A stretch of DNA of 64,000 nucleotides from assembly GCF_047303325.1 (NCBI RefSeq), contig NZ_JBKBEX010000023.1, positions 22,947 to 86,946 of the forward strand. Direction: 5' to 3'. Shown here in pieces: positions 54,883-64,000 of the stretch. The notes below the pieces were generated by a model. It made no database searches, had not been told where the DNA came from, and saw only the letters and a program-made list of their open reading frames with translations. This stretch comes from Polaromonas sp047303325. GTDB lineage: Bacteria; Pseudomonadota; Gammaproteobacteria; Burkholderiales; Burkholderiaceae_C. Both the position numbers and the translations under genes were made by a program. Each line of letters opens with the position of its first letter. Within the stretch, counting starts at the first letter, position 1.

Positions 54883-56822
54883 ACCGCCCGCTGGACCTGA
54901 TCTGCGTGGGCCGCGCCGCCGTCGACCTGTACGGCGAGCAGATCGGCGGCCGCCTCGAAGACATGCAGAGCTTCAGCAAATACCTGGGCGGCTCGCCGGC
55001 CAACACCGCCGTGGGCGTGGCGCGCCTGGGCCTCAAGCCCGCCATGCTGACGCGTGTGGGCGACGAGCACAACGGCCGCTTTGTGCGTGAAACCCTGGCG
55101 GCCGAGGGCGTGGACGTCAGCCATGTGGCCACCGACCCCAAGCGCCTGACCGCGCTGGTGTTCCTGGGTATCCAGGACAAAGATACCTTCCCGCTGGTGT
55201 TTTACCGCGACAACTGCGCCGACATGGCGATCAGCCCCGAGGACTTCGACGCGGCCTTTATCGCCTCGGCCAAGGCGCTGCTGATTTCGGGCACCCACCT
55301 CTCGCAGCCGCTCACCTACGAAAGCTGCACCCGCGCCATGGCGCTGGCCAAGGCCGCCGGCACGCGTGTGGTGCTGGACATCGACTACCGTCCCGTGCTC
55401 TGGGGCCTGACCAGCCCCGGCATGGGCGAGCAGCGTTTTGTGCCTTCGGGTGAGGTCAGTGCGCATTTGCAGACTGTGGTCGGCCATTGCGACCTGGTGG
55501 TCGGCACCGAGGAGGAAATCCACATCGCGGGCGGCAGCACCGATACGCTTACCGCCCTGCGCCGACTGCGTGAACTGACCGCCGGCACGCTGGTCGTCAA
55601 GCGCGGCCCCATGGGCTGCGTGGTGTTCGACGGCGCAATTCCCGATTCACTTGAGAAGGGTATGCAGGGCCCCGGCTTTCCGGTCGACGTCTACAACGTG
55701 CTGGGGGCGGGCGATGCTTTTATGTCGGGCTTTCTGCGCGGCTGGATACCGGGCGAGCCGCTCACGCGCTGCTGCGCCTATGCCAATGCCTGCGGCGCGC
55801 TGGTGGTCTCACGCCACGGCTGCGCGCCTGCCATGGCGAGCTGGGAAGAACTGCAGTTTTTCTTGGCGCATGGCTCCACCACGCGCCGCCTGCGTGAAGA
55901 CGCGCGGCTGGAGCACCTGCATCGCGCCAGCACGCGCACGCGGCGCTGGGAAGAACTGGTCATCCTGGCTTTTGACCACCGCATGCAGCTCGAAGAGCTG
56001 GCCGCGCGCCATGGCGCGGGCATGGAGCGCATTCCGCATTTCAAATCCCTGATCGCTGAAGGTGCGCGGCTGGGTGCCGGCCAGCGCGCGGGGGTGGGCG
56101 TGATCGTCGATGGTCGCTTCGGCGAAGACGTGCTGCCTTCCGTCACGGGTAAAGGCTGGTGGGTGGCACGGCCCGTCGAACTGCCGGGCTCGCGCCCGCT
56201 GCAGTTCGAAGCCGGCTCCGGCCTGGGCGCGGCCATGCGGACCTGGCCCGGCGAGCATGTCGCCAAATGCCTGGTCAGCTACCACCCGCAAGACTCCGCG
56301 GCCTTGCGCGAGAGCCAGCTCGCCAGCCTGGCCGACCTGCAGCGCGCCAGCGTGGACAGCTTTCACGAATTCCTCATCGAGGTCATTCCGCCCAAGGACA
56401 TGCACTGCGATAACGACACCGTGCCGCAGGCGCTGGCGCAGATCTACCAGGCCGGTATCTTCCCCGACTGGTGGAAGCTTCCGCCCGCCGCGACCGCATC
56501 CGGCTGGGAAAAGATCGCGGCCGTGGTGGCACAGCACGACCCGCACTGCCGCGGTGTGCTGGTGCTGGGCCTGGAAGCCAGCGAGGAAAAGCTGGACCAG
56601 AGTTTTCGCATCGCGGCGCCGCATGCGATTTGCCGCGGTTTTGCGGTCGGGCGCTCCATCTTTGCCGATGCCGCGAACGGCTGGTTTGCCGGCGCCATGG
56701 ATGACGCCACGGTGGTCCAGGACATTGCCGAGCGTTATGCGCGGCTGATCGCGCTCTGGGACCAAGCGCGCACAGGCAAACGGGCCGGTATCCCCGCCGG
56801 CGCGGCCGAAGCCATGAGCTGA
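54879..56822 (+). CDS. iolC: IolC-type 5-dehydro-2-deoxygluconokinase fused to DUF2090 aldolase-like domain
   Basis: 647 residues. The PfkB kinase domain ~5-325 has LGGSPANTAVGVARLG and the phosphotransfer motif NVLGAGDAF (Asp ~279). DUF2090 runs ~350-640 (VILAFDHRMQ, EVIPPKD), an aldolase-like TIM barrel. The fusion is known in proteobacterial inositol pathways, where the kinase phosphorylates 5-dehydro-2-deoxygluconate and the second domain may cleave the product. No iolB, D, E or G is present here, so the substrate may differ. Confidence 0.87.
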   Translation: MNRPLDLICVGRAAVDLYGEQIGGRLEDMQSFSKYLGGSPANTAVGVARLGLKPAMLTRVGDEHNGRFVRETLAAEGVDVSHVATDPKRLTALVFLGIQDKDTFPLVFYRDNCADMAISPEDFDAAFIASAKALLISGTHLSQPLTYESCTRAMALAKAAGTRVVLDIDYRPVLWGLTSPGMGEQRFVPSGEVSAHLQTVVGHCDLVVGTEEEIHIAGGSTDTLTALRRLRELTAGTLVVKRGPMGCVVFDGAIPDSLEKGMQGPGFPVDVYNVLGAGDAFMSGFLRGWIPGEPLTRCCAYANACGALVVSRHGCAPAMASWEELQFFLAHGSTTRRLREDARLEHLHRASTRTRRWEELVILAFDHRMQLEELAARHGAGMERIPHFKSLIAEGARLGAGQRAGVGVIVDGRFGEDVLPSVTGKGWWVARPVELPGSRPLQFEAGSGLGAAMRTWPGEHVAKCLVSYHPQDSAALRESQLASLADLQRASVDSFHEFLIEVIPPKDMHCDNDTVPQALAQIYQAGIFPDWWKLPPAATASGWEKIAAVVAQHDPHCRGVLVLGLEASEEKLDQSFRIAAPHAICRGFAVGRSIFADAANGWFAGAMDDATVVQDIAERYARLIALWDQARTGKRAGIPAGAAEAMS

Positions 56823-56871
56823 ACAGCACAACAGCACAACAGCAGAACAAGAAACAAAACGGAGACAACAT

Positions 56872-57774
56872 ATGACAACCCGGATCGGATTTATCGGCAT
56901 CGGCATGATGGGCCACGGCATGGCCAAAAACCTGTTGGCCAAAGGCTTTCCCCTGACCTTCAAGGTCAACCGCAACCGCGACAACCTGGCCGACCTCATC
57001 GCCGCCGGCGCGAAGGAAGCCAAGACCAATGCCGAATGCGCGCAGGCTTCGGACATCGTGTTTATCTGCGTCACCGGCTCGCCGCAGGTCGAGGACATCG
57101 TCTACGGCAAGGACGGCCTGTTGGGGAGCGGCCGCCAGGGCCTGATCGTGGTCGACACCTCCACGGCCGAGCCTGCCTCCAGCACGCGCATACGCAAGGA
57201 CCTCGCGGCCAAAGGCATCAAGCTGGTCGATGCGCCGCTGGCGCGCACGCCCAAGGAGGCCGAGGAAGGCCGGCTCAACACCATGGTGGGCGCTGAGCTG
57301 GAAGACTTCAAAACGCTGGAGCCCGTGCTCAAGGCTTTCTGCGAAAACATTTTCCACGTCGGCCCGCCCGGCCACGGCCATGTGCTCAAGCTGGTCAACA
57401 ACATGATGGCCATGAGCTTCGCGGCCTCGATTGCCGAGGCCTTCGCGGTCGCGGTCAAGAGCGGGCTGGACCTCAATCGCCTGTACGACGTGATCTCGGC
57501 CGGCGGCGTGAACTGCGGCATCTTCCAGATGATGGCGACCAAGACCCTCAAGGAAGGCGACGTCACGGGCTTCAAGTTCGGCATCGCCAATGCGCAGAAA
57601 GACCTGCGCTACTACACCCACCTGGCCGAGATGCTGCCCGTCAGCAGCTTGATGGGCGAGGCCGCGCACCAGAGCCTGATACAGGCCAGCAACGCCGGTT
57701 TCGGCGACAAGCTGATCGCCTCACTTTTTGAAGCGCAGGAAAAACTCAACGACGTCAAGATCGTTCCCCGTTAA
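56872..57774 (+). CDS. 3-hydroxyacid dehydrogenase (HIBADH/tartronate-semialdehyde reductase family)
   Basis: 300 residues. IGFIGIGMMGHGMAKNLL is the Rossmann motif plus family signature, and the catalytic Lys is in GHVLKLVNNMM (~171). The substrate loop reads DAPLARTPKEAEEG where most relatives have DAPVSGG, so the substrate differs from hydroxyisobutyrate. Follows iolC by 49 bases with GGAGACAACAT before the ATG. Confidence 0.87.
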   Translation: MTTRIGFIGIGMMGHGMAKNLLAKGFPLTFKVNRNRDNLADLIAAGAKEAKTNAECAQASDIVFICVTGSPQVEDIVYGKDGLLGSGRQGLIVVDTSTAEPASSTRIRKDLAAKGIKLVDAPLARTPKEAEEGRLNTMVGAELEDFKTLEPVLKAFCENIFHVGPPGHGHVLKLVNNMMAMSFAASIAEAFAVAVKSGLDLNRLYDVISAGGVNCGIFQMMATKTLKEGDVTGFKFGIANAQKDLRYYTHLAEMLPVSSLMGEAAHQSLIQASNAGFGDKLIASLFEAQEKLNDVKIVPR

Positions 57775-57813
57775 GCCGACCCGTTAGCACCATTCACAAG
57801 CAGGAGACAAACC

Positions 57814-59166
57814 ATGAGCGAGATCAACAACAAAGACGCAGCCCCAGAATTCCAACCCGACGCCACGGCCACTTCGCGCCGCGCGCTGCTCAAGCATTCC
57901 AGCCTGGCGCTGGTGGGCGCGGGCCTGTACGGCGCGGCACCCTTTATGGGCCCCTGGAAGCACAACCACGCCTGGGCGCAGGCCGGCCAGAAGAAGCCGC
58001 TGACCATTGGCCTCACCATGGACGCCTCAGGCCTCTATGCGGCCTCGGGTGCTGAAGAACGCCTGGGCGCAATGATGGCCATCAAGGAGTTCAACGACAA
58101 GGGCGGCGTGCTGGGCCGGCGCATAGAGGCCATCCACATCGACACCGAAACCACGCCGGCCACCGGCTCACGCGTGGCCGAGCGCATGATCACGCGCAAC
58201 GAGGCGGCCTTCCTGATTGGCGCGGTGCATTCGGGCGTGTCCAACGCGATCTCGCAGGTGGCGCAGAAATACGGCACCGTGTTTTTGAACACCAACTCCA
58301 GCAGCCCGACCGAAGCCGGCAAGGACTGCCACCGCACCAAGTTTGTCTGGGACGGCAACGGCACCAATTTCTCCAACGCCATCGTCAAGAACGCCATCAA
58401 GGCCAGCGGCAAGAACTGGGTGCTGCTGACCAACGACTATGTGTGGGGCCACACCACATCGAAGGCAACGCGCGCCATTGTGGAGGCCAACGGCGGAAAG
58501 ATCGTGGAAGAACTGCTGGTGCCGCAGAACACCCGCGACTTCTCGTCCTACCTGCTCAAGCTGCAGCAGCTCAAACCCAACGTGGTGGCCACGGCCGTGG
58601 GCGGCGACGACATCAAGGCGCTGCGCCAGCAGGTGGTGCAGCTCAAGATGAACCAGAGCATGGCCTGGATCAACAACCAGCAGGACTGGCCCGATGTCTA
58701 CGGCCTGGGCCCCGAGGCCATCTTCGGCGTCTTCGGCACCACCTGGTACTGGCGCCTGAACCTGCCCGGCGTGAAGGAGTTCGTCGCGGCCTACCAGAAG
58801 CAGTTCCCGGGCATGGCGATTCGCGTGCCGGGCAATGTGTACCACAACAGCTACATGGCCACGCGCGAACTGCTGCGCTGCGCGGAGGAAGCCGGCACCA
58901 CCAACAACATCGCGGTCATCAAGAAGCTCGAAGGCCGCAAGATGAGCGCGGCCGACCGCCTGCAGCATTACGACGCCTGGATGGACCCAGTCACCCACCA
59001 GTGCCAGCAAACCATTTATATGGCGACCTACAACGACCAGCCCGCCGAGAAAGACGACATCTTCAAAATCCTCACGCAAGCCGATCCCAAGGACGTGCAG
59101 GACAAGGATGCCGCGGGCGCCTGCAAGCTCGAGAGCTACGACGCGACGCCCAGCTACGAAGTCTGA
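57814..59166 (+). CDS. Liv-type periplasmic substrate-binding protein
   Basis: 450 residues, longer than usual LivK. The N-terminus carries TSRRALLKHSSLALVG, a Tat-like signal ending HAWAQ. LTIGLTMDASGLYAASG, NDKGGVLGRRIEAIHIDTETTP and NDYVWGHTTS follow the type I receptor plan; this subgroup includes urea/amide and sugar-acid receptors. Receptor for the LivHMGF system encoded on both sides. Confidence 0.88.
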   Translation: MSEINNKDAAPEFQPDATATSRRALLKHSSLALVGAGLYGAAPFMGPWKHNHAWAQAGQKKPLTIGLTMDASGLYAASGAEERLGAMMAIKEFNDKGGVLGRRIEAIHIDTETTPATGSRVAERMITRNEAAFLIGAVHSGVSNAISQVAQKYGTVFLNTNSSSPTEAGKDCHRTKFVWDGNGTNFSNAIVKNAIKASGKNWVLLTNDYVWGHTTSKATRAIVEANGGKIVEELLVPQNTRDFSSYLLKLQQLKPNVVATAVGGDDIKALRQQVVQLKMNQSMAWINNQQDWPDVYGLGPEAIFGVFGTTWYWRLNLPGVKEFVAAYQKQFPGMAIRVPGNVYHNSYMATRELLRCAEEAGTTNNIAVIKKLEGRKMSAADRLQHYDAWMDPVTHQCQQTIYMATYNDQPAEKDDIFKILTQADPKDVQDKDAAGACKLESYDATPSYEV

Positions 59167-59196
59167 GCGCCCGGCTTCTCATCTTTAAAGGCCGCG

Positions 59197-60126
59197 ATGG
59201 ACTTCCTGCTTCAACTGGTTCCCCACCTCGTCAACGGTATCTCGCTGGGCCTGCTGTTCGCGCTCATCGCGCTGGGCTTCATGCTCATCGTGGGGGTGAT
59301 GGAAACCATCAACCTGGCGCACGGCTCGCTGTTCGCGCTGGGCATGTATTTCGCGTTGTTCCTCATCGCGCCGCAGCTGGGCATGTTTCCCAACCTGCAG
59401 GCTTGGTATATGGGCCTGCCGCTGGGAACCCGCTACGGGGTGGCGCTGATTTTTGCGCCCATCCTGGTCGGCATCTTCGGCATGCTGCTGGAGCTGTGCA
59501 TGCGGCGCACCTACGGCCGCGACCCGCTCTACGGGCTGCTGCTGACATTTGGTGCTGCGCTGGTGATTGAAGAAACGATACGCCTGATATGGGGCTCTTC
59601 GGAAAAGCAACTCATGCTGCCGCAAGCTATCTCCGGCGCCTTCCTCATGGGCGACCTGGTGTATTCGAAGTACCGCTTCTTTGCCAGCGGCTTCGCGGTG
59701 CTGATGATTGTGCTGCTCTGGTTGTTTTTGCAGAAGACGCCCTACGGCGCCATCATCAAGGCCGGCGCGCACGACAGCGAAATGGTGCGCGCCCTGGGCA
59801 TCAACCTCTCGCGCCTGCGTCTCTTTGTGTTCGGTCTGGGTGTGGCGCTGGCGGCGATTGCCGGTGTGGTCATGGCGCCCATCTGGGGTATACGGCCCCA
59901 TGTGGGCGTCGATGCGGTGGTGCCGGCCTTTCTGATCATTGTGCTGGGCGGCGTGGGTTCGTTGTGGGGTGCGGTGATTGCAGGGCTCATGGTCGGTATG
60001 GTGGTCGGGCTCACGGGCTCTTATGCCTCCGAGTGGTCGCTGATGTCCATGTATCTGCTGTTTATCGCCGTGGTCACCTTTCGCTCGCGCGGCCTCTTCG
60101 GAAAGAAAAGCGTGCTCGATGCTTGA
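59197..60126 (+). CDS. livH: Liv-type ABC transporter permease, LivH-like
   Basis: 309 residues, about eight membrane segments. LFALIALGFMLIVGVMETINLAHGSLFALG is the LivH N-terminal signature and LGGVGSLWGAVIAGL the coupling/C-terminal region. Pairs with LivM (52800-53813). Ends 36 bases before the first SDR gene. Confidence 0.9.
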   Translation: MDFLLQLVPHLVNGISLGLLFALIALGFMLIVGVMETINLAHGSLFALGMYFALFLIAPQLGMFPNLQAWYMGLPLGTRYGVALIFAPILVGIFGMLLELCMRRTYGRDPLYGLLLTFGAALVIEETIRLIWGSSEKQLMLPQAISGAFLMGDLVYSKYRFFASGFAVLMIVLLWLFLQKTPYGAIIKAGAHDSEMVRALGINLSRLRLFVFGLGVALAAIAGVVMAPIWGIRPHVGVDAVVPAFLIIVLGGVGSLWGAVIAGLMVGMVVGLTGSYASEWSLMSMYLLFIAVVTFRSRGLFGKKSVLDA

Positions 60127-60162
60127 GTCGCTCAGTCACTGCTTACCGCAGAGAGTATTTGA

Positions 60163-60906
60163 ATGAAACCGCTTCAAGACAAAGTCGCGCTGGTCACAGG
60201 CGCGGCCGGCACCATGGGCCTGGCTGTCGTCAAGGCCTTGCTGGAGGACGGTTGCAAGGTCGCGATGGTCGATGTGAGCCACGAGCGCAACCGCGCGCTG
60301 GCCGATGAGCTCGGGCCGCGCGCCCTGCCGTTTTCGTTTGACATCAGCGACCCCGCTGCCGTCGGTGAAGGCTATGCGCTTGTCGTCAAGGCCTTTGGGC
60401 CTGTGGACATCCTGGTCAACAACGCCGGCATCCTGTCCAACAACAAGGTCGAGGCCACCGAGGCTTCTGAATGGCGGCGCGTACTGGGGGCCAACCTGGA
60501 CGGCGCTTTTTACCTCGCGCAGCAGGTGGTGCCGGCCATGAAGGCGCGGCGCTTCGGCCGCATCATCAACACCAGTTCGCTGGCGGCCAAGACGGGCGGG
60601 CTGACGGCAGGCACAGCCTATTCGGTGTCCAAGGGCGCGATGAGTTCGTTGACTTTTTCGCTGGCGCGCGAGCTCGCGCCTTTCGGCGTCACGGCCAATG
60701 CCGTCGCGCCGGCTTATGTCAAGACGCCCATGATCACCGAGCAGCTCAATGAAGAGCAGCGCCAGAAGCTGCTCAAAGACATCCCGGTCGGCCGCTTTTG
60801 TGAGCCCGAGGAGTTCGCCCATGTGGTGCGCTTCCTGGCTTCGCCGCTGTCGGGCTTTATCACGGGCGAGATCATTGACCTCAATGGTGGACTGCTGATG
60901 GATTGA
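60163..60906 (+). CDS. SDR-family NAD(P)-dependent dehydrogenase
   Basis: 247 residues. TGAAGTMGLAVVKAL binds cofactor, NNAG is present, catalytic Ser in NTSSLAAKTGG and Tyr-x-x-x-Lys in YSVSKGA. The C-terminus GEIIDLNGGLLMD is standard. Probably oxidises a polyol or sugar acid in this island; substrate unknown. Confidence 0.88.
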   Translation: MKPLQDKVALVTGAAGTMGLAVVKALLEDGCKVAMVDVSHERNRALADELGPRALPFSFDISDPAAVGEGYALVVKAFGPVDILVNNAGILSNNKVEATEASEWRRVLGANLDGAFYLAQQVVPAMKARRFGRIINTSSLAAKTGGLTAGTAYSVSKGAMSSLTFSLARELAPFGVTANAVAPAYVKTPMITEQLNEEQRQKLLKDIPVGRFCEPEEFAHVVRFLASPLSGFITGEIIDLNGGLLMD

Positions 60907-60956
60907 GGAAAACCCTTTCGCCGCTCGCCCGCTTTGCGCCCACAATTTCGCCATCC

Positions 60957-61769
60957 ATGAGCAGCATCACACCCCGGATTGACTTCAGCACTGCGCTGAC
61001 AGGCTTGTTTGACCTGAGCGGCAAGACCGCCTATGTGCCCGGCGGCTATGGCGGCATAGGCGAGGCCATTGCCTGGGGCCTGGCGATCGCGGGCGCACGT
61101 GTCGCGGTGTCGGGCCGCGACGAAGCCAAGGCGCAAGCCGTGGCGTCGGCGATGCGCGCGGCGGGCCATGAGGCCCTGGGCCTGGCCATGGACGCGCATT
61201 CGGTGCCGCAGATGCAGGCGTCTGTCGACGCCGTGGCACGGCAGTGGGGCGGCCTGGACATCCTGGTGAACTGTGTCGGCATGCAGCGCGAACAGGCCTT
61301 GCTGGAGGTCACCGAAGAGGCCTTTGACGAAGTGCTGCAGGTCAACCTCAAGGCTGCGATGTTTCTCGCGCAGGCGGCAGCCAAAAAACAGATAGCAGGC
61401 GGCAAGGGCGGCGCGCAGGTGCACTTGCTGTCGGTGCGCGCGCAGCTGGGCCTGCGCGGCCGTGGTTATTCAGCCTACAGCAGCAGCAAGGGCGGCCTGG
61501 TCATGCTGATACGCCAGCATGCGAGCGAGTTGGCGCCGCACGGCATCACCGTCAACGGCATCGCGCCCACGGTGGTGCAGACCGAGATGGCGCGCCACTG
61601 GCTGGAAAACCCCGAGACGCATCAACAGGTGCTCGATCGCATTCCGCTGGGCCGCGTGGCCGACCCGCAGGACGTGGCCGGCGCGGCGGTGTTTTTTGCG
61701 GCGCCCGCCTCGCGCTTCGTTACCGGGCAGGTGCTGTATCTCGATGGCGGAATCACCGCCTCTCAATAA
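60957..61769 (+). CDS. SDR-family dehydrogenase (gluconate 5-dehydrogenase-like)
   Basis: 270 residues from ATG at 60957; a TTG start at 60903 overlapping the previous gene is less likely. GGYGGIGEAIAWGLA replaces the usual TGG start with PGG. YSAYSSSKGG gives the catalytic Tyr/Lys, and the end FVTGQVLYLDGGITAS is typical. Likely partner of the preceding SDR. Confidence 0.87.
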   Translation: MSSITPRIDFSTALTGLFDLSGKTAYVPGGYGGIGEAIAWGLAIAGARVAVSGRDEAKAQAVASAMRAAGHEALGLAMDAHSVPQMQASVDAVARQWGGLDILVNCVGMQREQALLEVTEEAFDEVLQVNLKAAMFLAQAAAKKQIAGGKGGAQVHLLSVRAQLGLRGRGYSAYSSSKGGLVMLIRQHASELAPHGITVNGIAPTVVQTEMARHWLENPETHQQVLDRIPLGRVADPQDVAGAAVFFAAPASRFVTGQVLYLDGGITASQ

Positions 61770-61772
61770 GCC

Positions 61773-62966
61773 TTAGCGCTTGCCGGCGAGCGCCGCGACG
61801 GCGTGCTGCACGCCGCCGTTGCCGAAGGGAATGCCCCGCACCCGCATGGCGGCTTCCACGCCGGCCAGGCAGCCCAGGATCATGGCCGGGTTCATGTCGC
61901 CCAGGTGGCCGATGCGAAACGTGCGTCCCGCCAGCGGGCCCAGGCCGCCCGCAATCGCGACCTGAAATTGCTCGCGCGCGACCGCACGCATGGCCTCGGG
62001 ATCCATGCCCTCAGCCACTGCTACCGTGGTGACGGAGACCGAACGCGCCGCCGGCTCGCGCACAAAAAAGTCCAGCGCACCGCCTTCGCTCCAGGCCTGG
62101 ACGGCGGCATGCACGGCGCCGGCGATCAGCCGGTGGCGGGCAATGACTTCTTCAAGGCCCTCATGAAATATCAGCCCCAGCGCGGCCTCCAGGCCGAACA
62201 GCAGGGTTTGCGGCGGCGTACCGCAGAACTTGCGGTAGCTCAGCGGGCTCTGCCGCCGCGCCCAGTCCCAGTAAAAGCGCGGCGTGGGGTTGGCCGCGGC
62301 CACCTTCATCGCGGCGGCGTCGGCGGCGACAAAGGCCAGGCCGGGCGGCACCATCAGGCCTTTCTGCGAGGCGCCCAGCACGACGTTGGCGCCCAGCGCA
62401 TCCATGGAAAAAGACGCGGCGCCCAGCGAGGCCACCACATCCACCACCAGCAGCGCGGGGTGTTTCGCCGCATCCAGCGCCTGCCGGACTGCGGCGATGT
62501 CGCTGGTCATGCCGCTGGCGGTGTCGGTATGCACCACAAACACGGCCACAATGGCGTGCGAGCTGTCGGCGCGCAAGGCGGCTTCAATCGACTGCGCGTC
62601 AGCCGGGTAGCCTTCGCGCCAGGGCGTGCGCAGCACCCGCGCGCCCATGGCCTCGGCCTGCACGGCCCAGGATTCGGAAAAATGCCCGGTGCCGGCGACC
62701 AGCACCTGCTGCCCCGGCGCGAGCAGGTTGGCGATCACGGCTTCCCAGGCGCCGTGGCCGTTGCAGGTATACATAAAGACGTCGGCCTTGGCGGTTTGCA
62801 ACAGCGCCTTGAGCCCGGTTTCGCAGGCCTGGATCACACGCTCCAGCCGCGGGTCGCCCATGTCCATGGGCTGCCTTCGCATCGCGTCCATCACCTCGTC
62901 GGGTACCCGCGTGGGGCCCGGTGAGTGGAGGAATCGATGGCCGGGGATGCGTGGGTGGGGTGTCAT
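61773..62966 (-). CDS. class V aminotransferase (alanine/serine-glyoxylate type)
   Basis: 397 residues. HSPGPTRVPDEV at the N-terminus, VVDVVASLGA before the PLP Lys in GASQKGLMVPPG, and FRIGHLGDMNPAMILGCLAGVE at the end are AGXT/SGAT signatures. It transfers an amino group to glyoxylate or a similar oxoacid. Convergent with the SDR pair (3 bases apart); upstream EamA gene is 9 bases away on the same strand. Confidence 0.9.
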   Translation of the reverse strand: MTPHPRIPGHRFLHSPGPTRVPDEVMDAMRRQPMDMGDPRLERVIQACETGLKALLQTAKADVFMYTCNGHGAWEAVIANLLAPGQQVLVAGTGHFSESWAVQAEAMGARVLRTPWREGYPADAQSIEAALRADSSHAIVAVFVVHTDTASGMTSDIAAVRQALDAAKHPALLVVDVVASLGAASFSMDALGANVVLGASQKGLMVPPGLAFVAADAAAMKVAAANPTPRFYWDWARRQSPLSYRKFCGTPPQTLLFGLEAALGLIFHEGLEEVIARHRLIAGAVHAAVQAWSEGGALDFFVREPAARSVSVTTVAVAEGMDPEAMRAVAREQFQVAIAGGLGPLAGRTFRIGHLGDMNPAMILGCLAGVEAAMRVRGIPFGNGGVQHAVAALAGKR

Positions 62967-62975
62967 GCCGAAAAA

Positions 62976-63872
62976 TTATGCGCCAGCGGGCTTGCGGTTG
63001 ACCAGCACGATGCCGGCCGCCACGGTGGCCAGCGCCACCAGCAGGCCGGTGGTCACGCTTTCCTTGAGCCACAGCGCGCCGAACAGCAGCGCGAACAGCG
63101 GCGTGAAAAACACAAAGACCGAAATTTTGGTGGCCGGGTAGCGCCCGAGCATCCACATCCAGGCCAGGTAGCTGGCGAACGCGCCTATCGCCGTCTGCAG
63201 CAGCAGCGAGGTGATGGCGAACGGGCTGAATTGCCAGGACCATTGCTCGCCCAGGTAGAGCGACAGCAAGGGAAACACGGCGGCGCTCACGGCCAGCTGG
63301 TAGAACAGCAGCTTCTCTGCGGAGATTTTGACCAGTTGGGTGGCGCGTATCACGACGGTAGTCAGGCCCCACAGCATGCCGGCGGCCAGCGCCAGCAGAT
63401 CGCCGCGCGCGGTCGAGGCGTGGTCGCCGGTAAAGCCTTCGCGCAGCGCGAACACCACGGCGGCGAAGGCGCACAGCAGGCCCAGCCACTGCAGGCCGCG
63501 CAGCCGTTCGGACTTGACCCACAGCGGCACCAAGGCCGCGACCCAGAAGGGCGAGGTGTACAAAAACACCGTGAGGCGGGAAGCGCTGGTGTATTGCAGG
63601 CCGACATAAATGCAGGCGAACTCCGCGCCGAACAGGGCACCGGCCAGCAGGCCGGCCTTGAGCGAGCCGTCGCGGCTGAACAGCGGAATCTTGCGCCACA
63701 GGCACCACAGCCACAGCAGGGCCGTAGCGCCCACCAGGCGCAGCGAGGCCTGGAACATGGGCGGGATCTCGCTGATGGTGGCCTTGATCAGCACCTGCTG
63801 CAGGCCCCAGAACAGGCAGCAGCCCAGCAGCAGGGACATGGCGAGGGCGTCGAGATGGGTCTTGCGTGTCAT
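62976..63872 (-). CDS. EamA/DMT-family transporter
   Basis: 298 residues, ten membrane segments in two EamA halves: LLGCCLFWGLQQVLIKATISEIPP in the first and LLALAAGMLWGLTTVVIRATQL in the second. Drug/metabolite exporter; substrate unknown. First gene of a pair with the aminotransferase. Confidence 0.88.
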   Translation of the reverse strand: MTRKTHLDALAMSLLLGCCLFWGLQQVLIKATISEIPPMFQASLRLVGATALLWLWCLWRKIPLFSRDGSLKAGLLAGALFGAEFACIYVGLQYTSASRLTVFLYTSPFWVAALVPLWVKSERLRGLQWLGLLCAFAAVVFALREGFTGDHASTARGDLLALAAGMLWGLTTVVIRATQLVKISAEKLLFYQLAVSAAVFPLLSLYLGEQWSWQFSPFAITSLLLQTAIGAFASYLAWMWMLGRYPATKISVFVFFTPLFALLFGALWLKESVTTGLLVALATVAAGIVLVNRKPAGA

Positions 63873-63904
63873 CGGGAAGGACCTGGGGAAACTGGCGGGA
63901 ACCT

Positions 63905-64000
63905 GAAAGCGGGGGGGGGGGGCCCCCCCCTATTTGGATTTTAAGAGGATTCGACGGTTAAAAACAACCCCCCGGGGACAACACCCGCCCGGCGCCCCCC
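63905..64000. other. low-quality contig end
   Basis: A run of about 13 G followed by about 8 C and further homopolymers with no coding sense. This looks like assembly or base-calling error, not biology. Confidence 0.75.

Noticed and set aside
56822..56860. short ACAGCACA-type direct repeats after iolC
   Set aside because: Too short and imperfect; simple A/C-rich spacer.
63905..63940. long G/C tracts as a biological repeat
   Set aside because: Position at the very end and pure homopolymers point to sequencing or assembly error.

Overview
The window reads as a high-GC betaproteobacterial chromosome segment, most likely Comamonadaceae (Polaromonas/Variovorax-like). This is inferred from gene content and protein style only: mnmG-rsmG-parA-parB order, a CysB-type LysR regulator, several Liv-type substrate-binding proteins, and DUF1302/DUF1329 genes. 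The right edge (about 63,905-64,000) is a run of long G and C homopolymers and looks like a low-quality contig end.

Region 1 (1-7.5 kb) is a chromosome-maintenance block next to the origin: a PIN-domain gene end, mnmG, rsmG, a LysE exporter, parA, a small serine hydrolase, a beta-lactamase-fold hydrolase and parB. Two parS-like ParB sites lie inside mnmG and rsmG. Region 2 (7.5-20.3 kb) is ordinary metabolism and regulation: an orphan histidine kinase with a structured leader, a GlcD-type FAD dehydrogenase, an EF-hand protein, a cobalamin adenosyltransferase, cysB, two orphan Liv-type binding proteins, a thioesterase, an AsmA-like protein and an NCS2 permease. Region 3 (20.3-21.0 kb) has no gene but carries a 270-bp element with 31-bp inverted repeats and a REP-like hairpin.

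Region 4 (21-30.8 kb) is the accessory highlight. Three exported or lipoprotein genes (one an exact internal duplication) precede two AT-rich, membrane-anchored small genes and a 2,428-residue RTX protein. The first ~195 residues of that protein resemble the catalytic domain of colicin M, the lipid II-cleaving bacteriocin. They are followed by a LysM-like segment, calcium-binding repeats, cadherin/Ig-like domains and a type I secretion C-terminus. AT-rich composition covers only the two small genes and the toxin tip, as expected for an exchangeable effector-immunity cassette joined to a resident RTX backbone.

Region 5 (30.8-37.5 kb) holds a TetR-controlled hydrolase with a 37-residue membrane protein, RidA, an RNase H-like protein, a divergent LysR/NmrA pair and acetoacetyl-CoA synthetase. 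Region 6 (37.5-50.7 kb) is a compact eight-gene operon: aldehyde dehydrogenase, coniferyl-alcohol-type dehydrogenase, DUF1302 outer-membrane protein, DUF1329 protein, YCF48-like protein, RND/MMPL transporter, a Liv-type binding protein and an esterase. A divergent XylR/DmpR-type sigma-54 activator, two TTGATCAA-type upstream sites and a -24/-12 promoter indicate induction by an aromatic compound. Region 7 (50.7-61.8 kb) is a divergent island split around an RpiR regulator with AGAA-N6-TTCT sites. To the left lie livM, livG, livF and a third, degenerate ABC ATPase. To the right lie an IolC kinase/DUF2090 fusion, a 3-hydroxyacid dehydrogenase, livK, livH and two SDR dehydrogenases. Together they look like uptake and breakdown of a polyol or sugar acid. 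An aminotransferase and an EamA exporter close the window.
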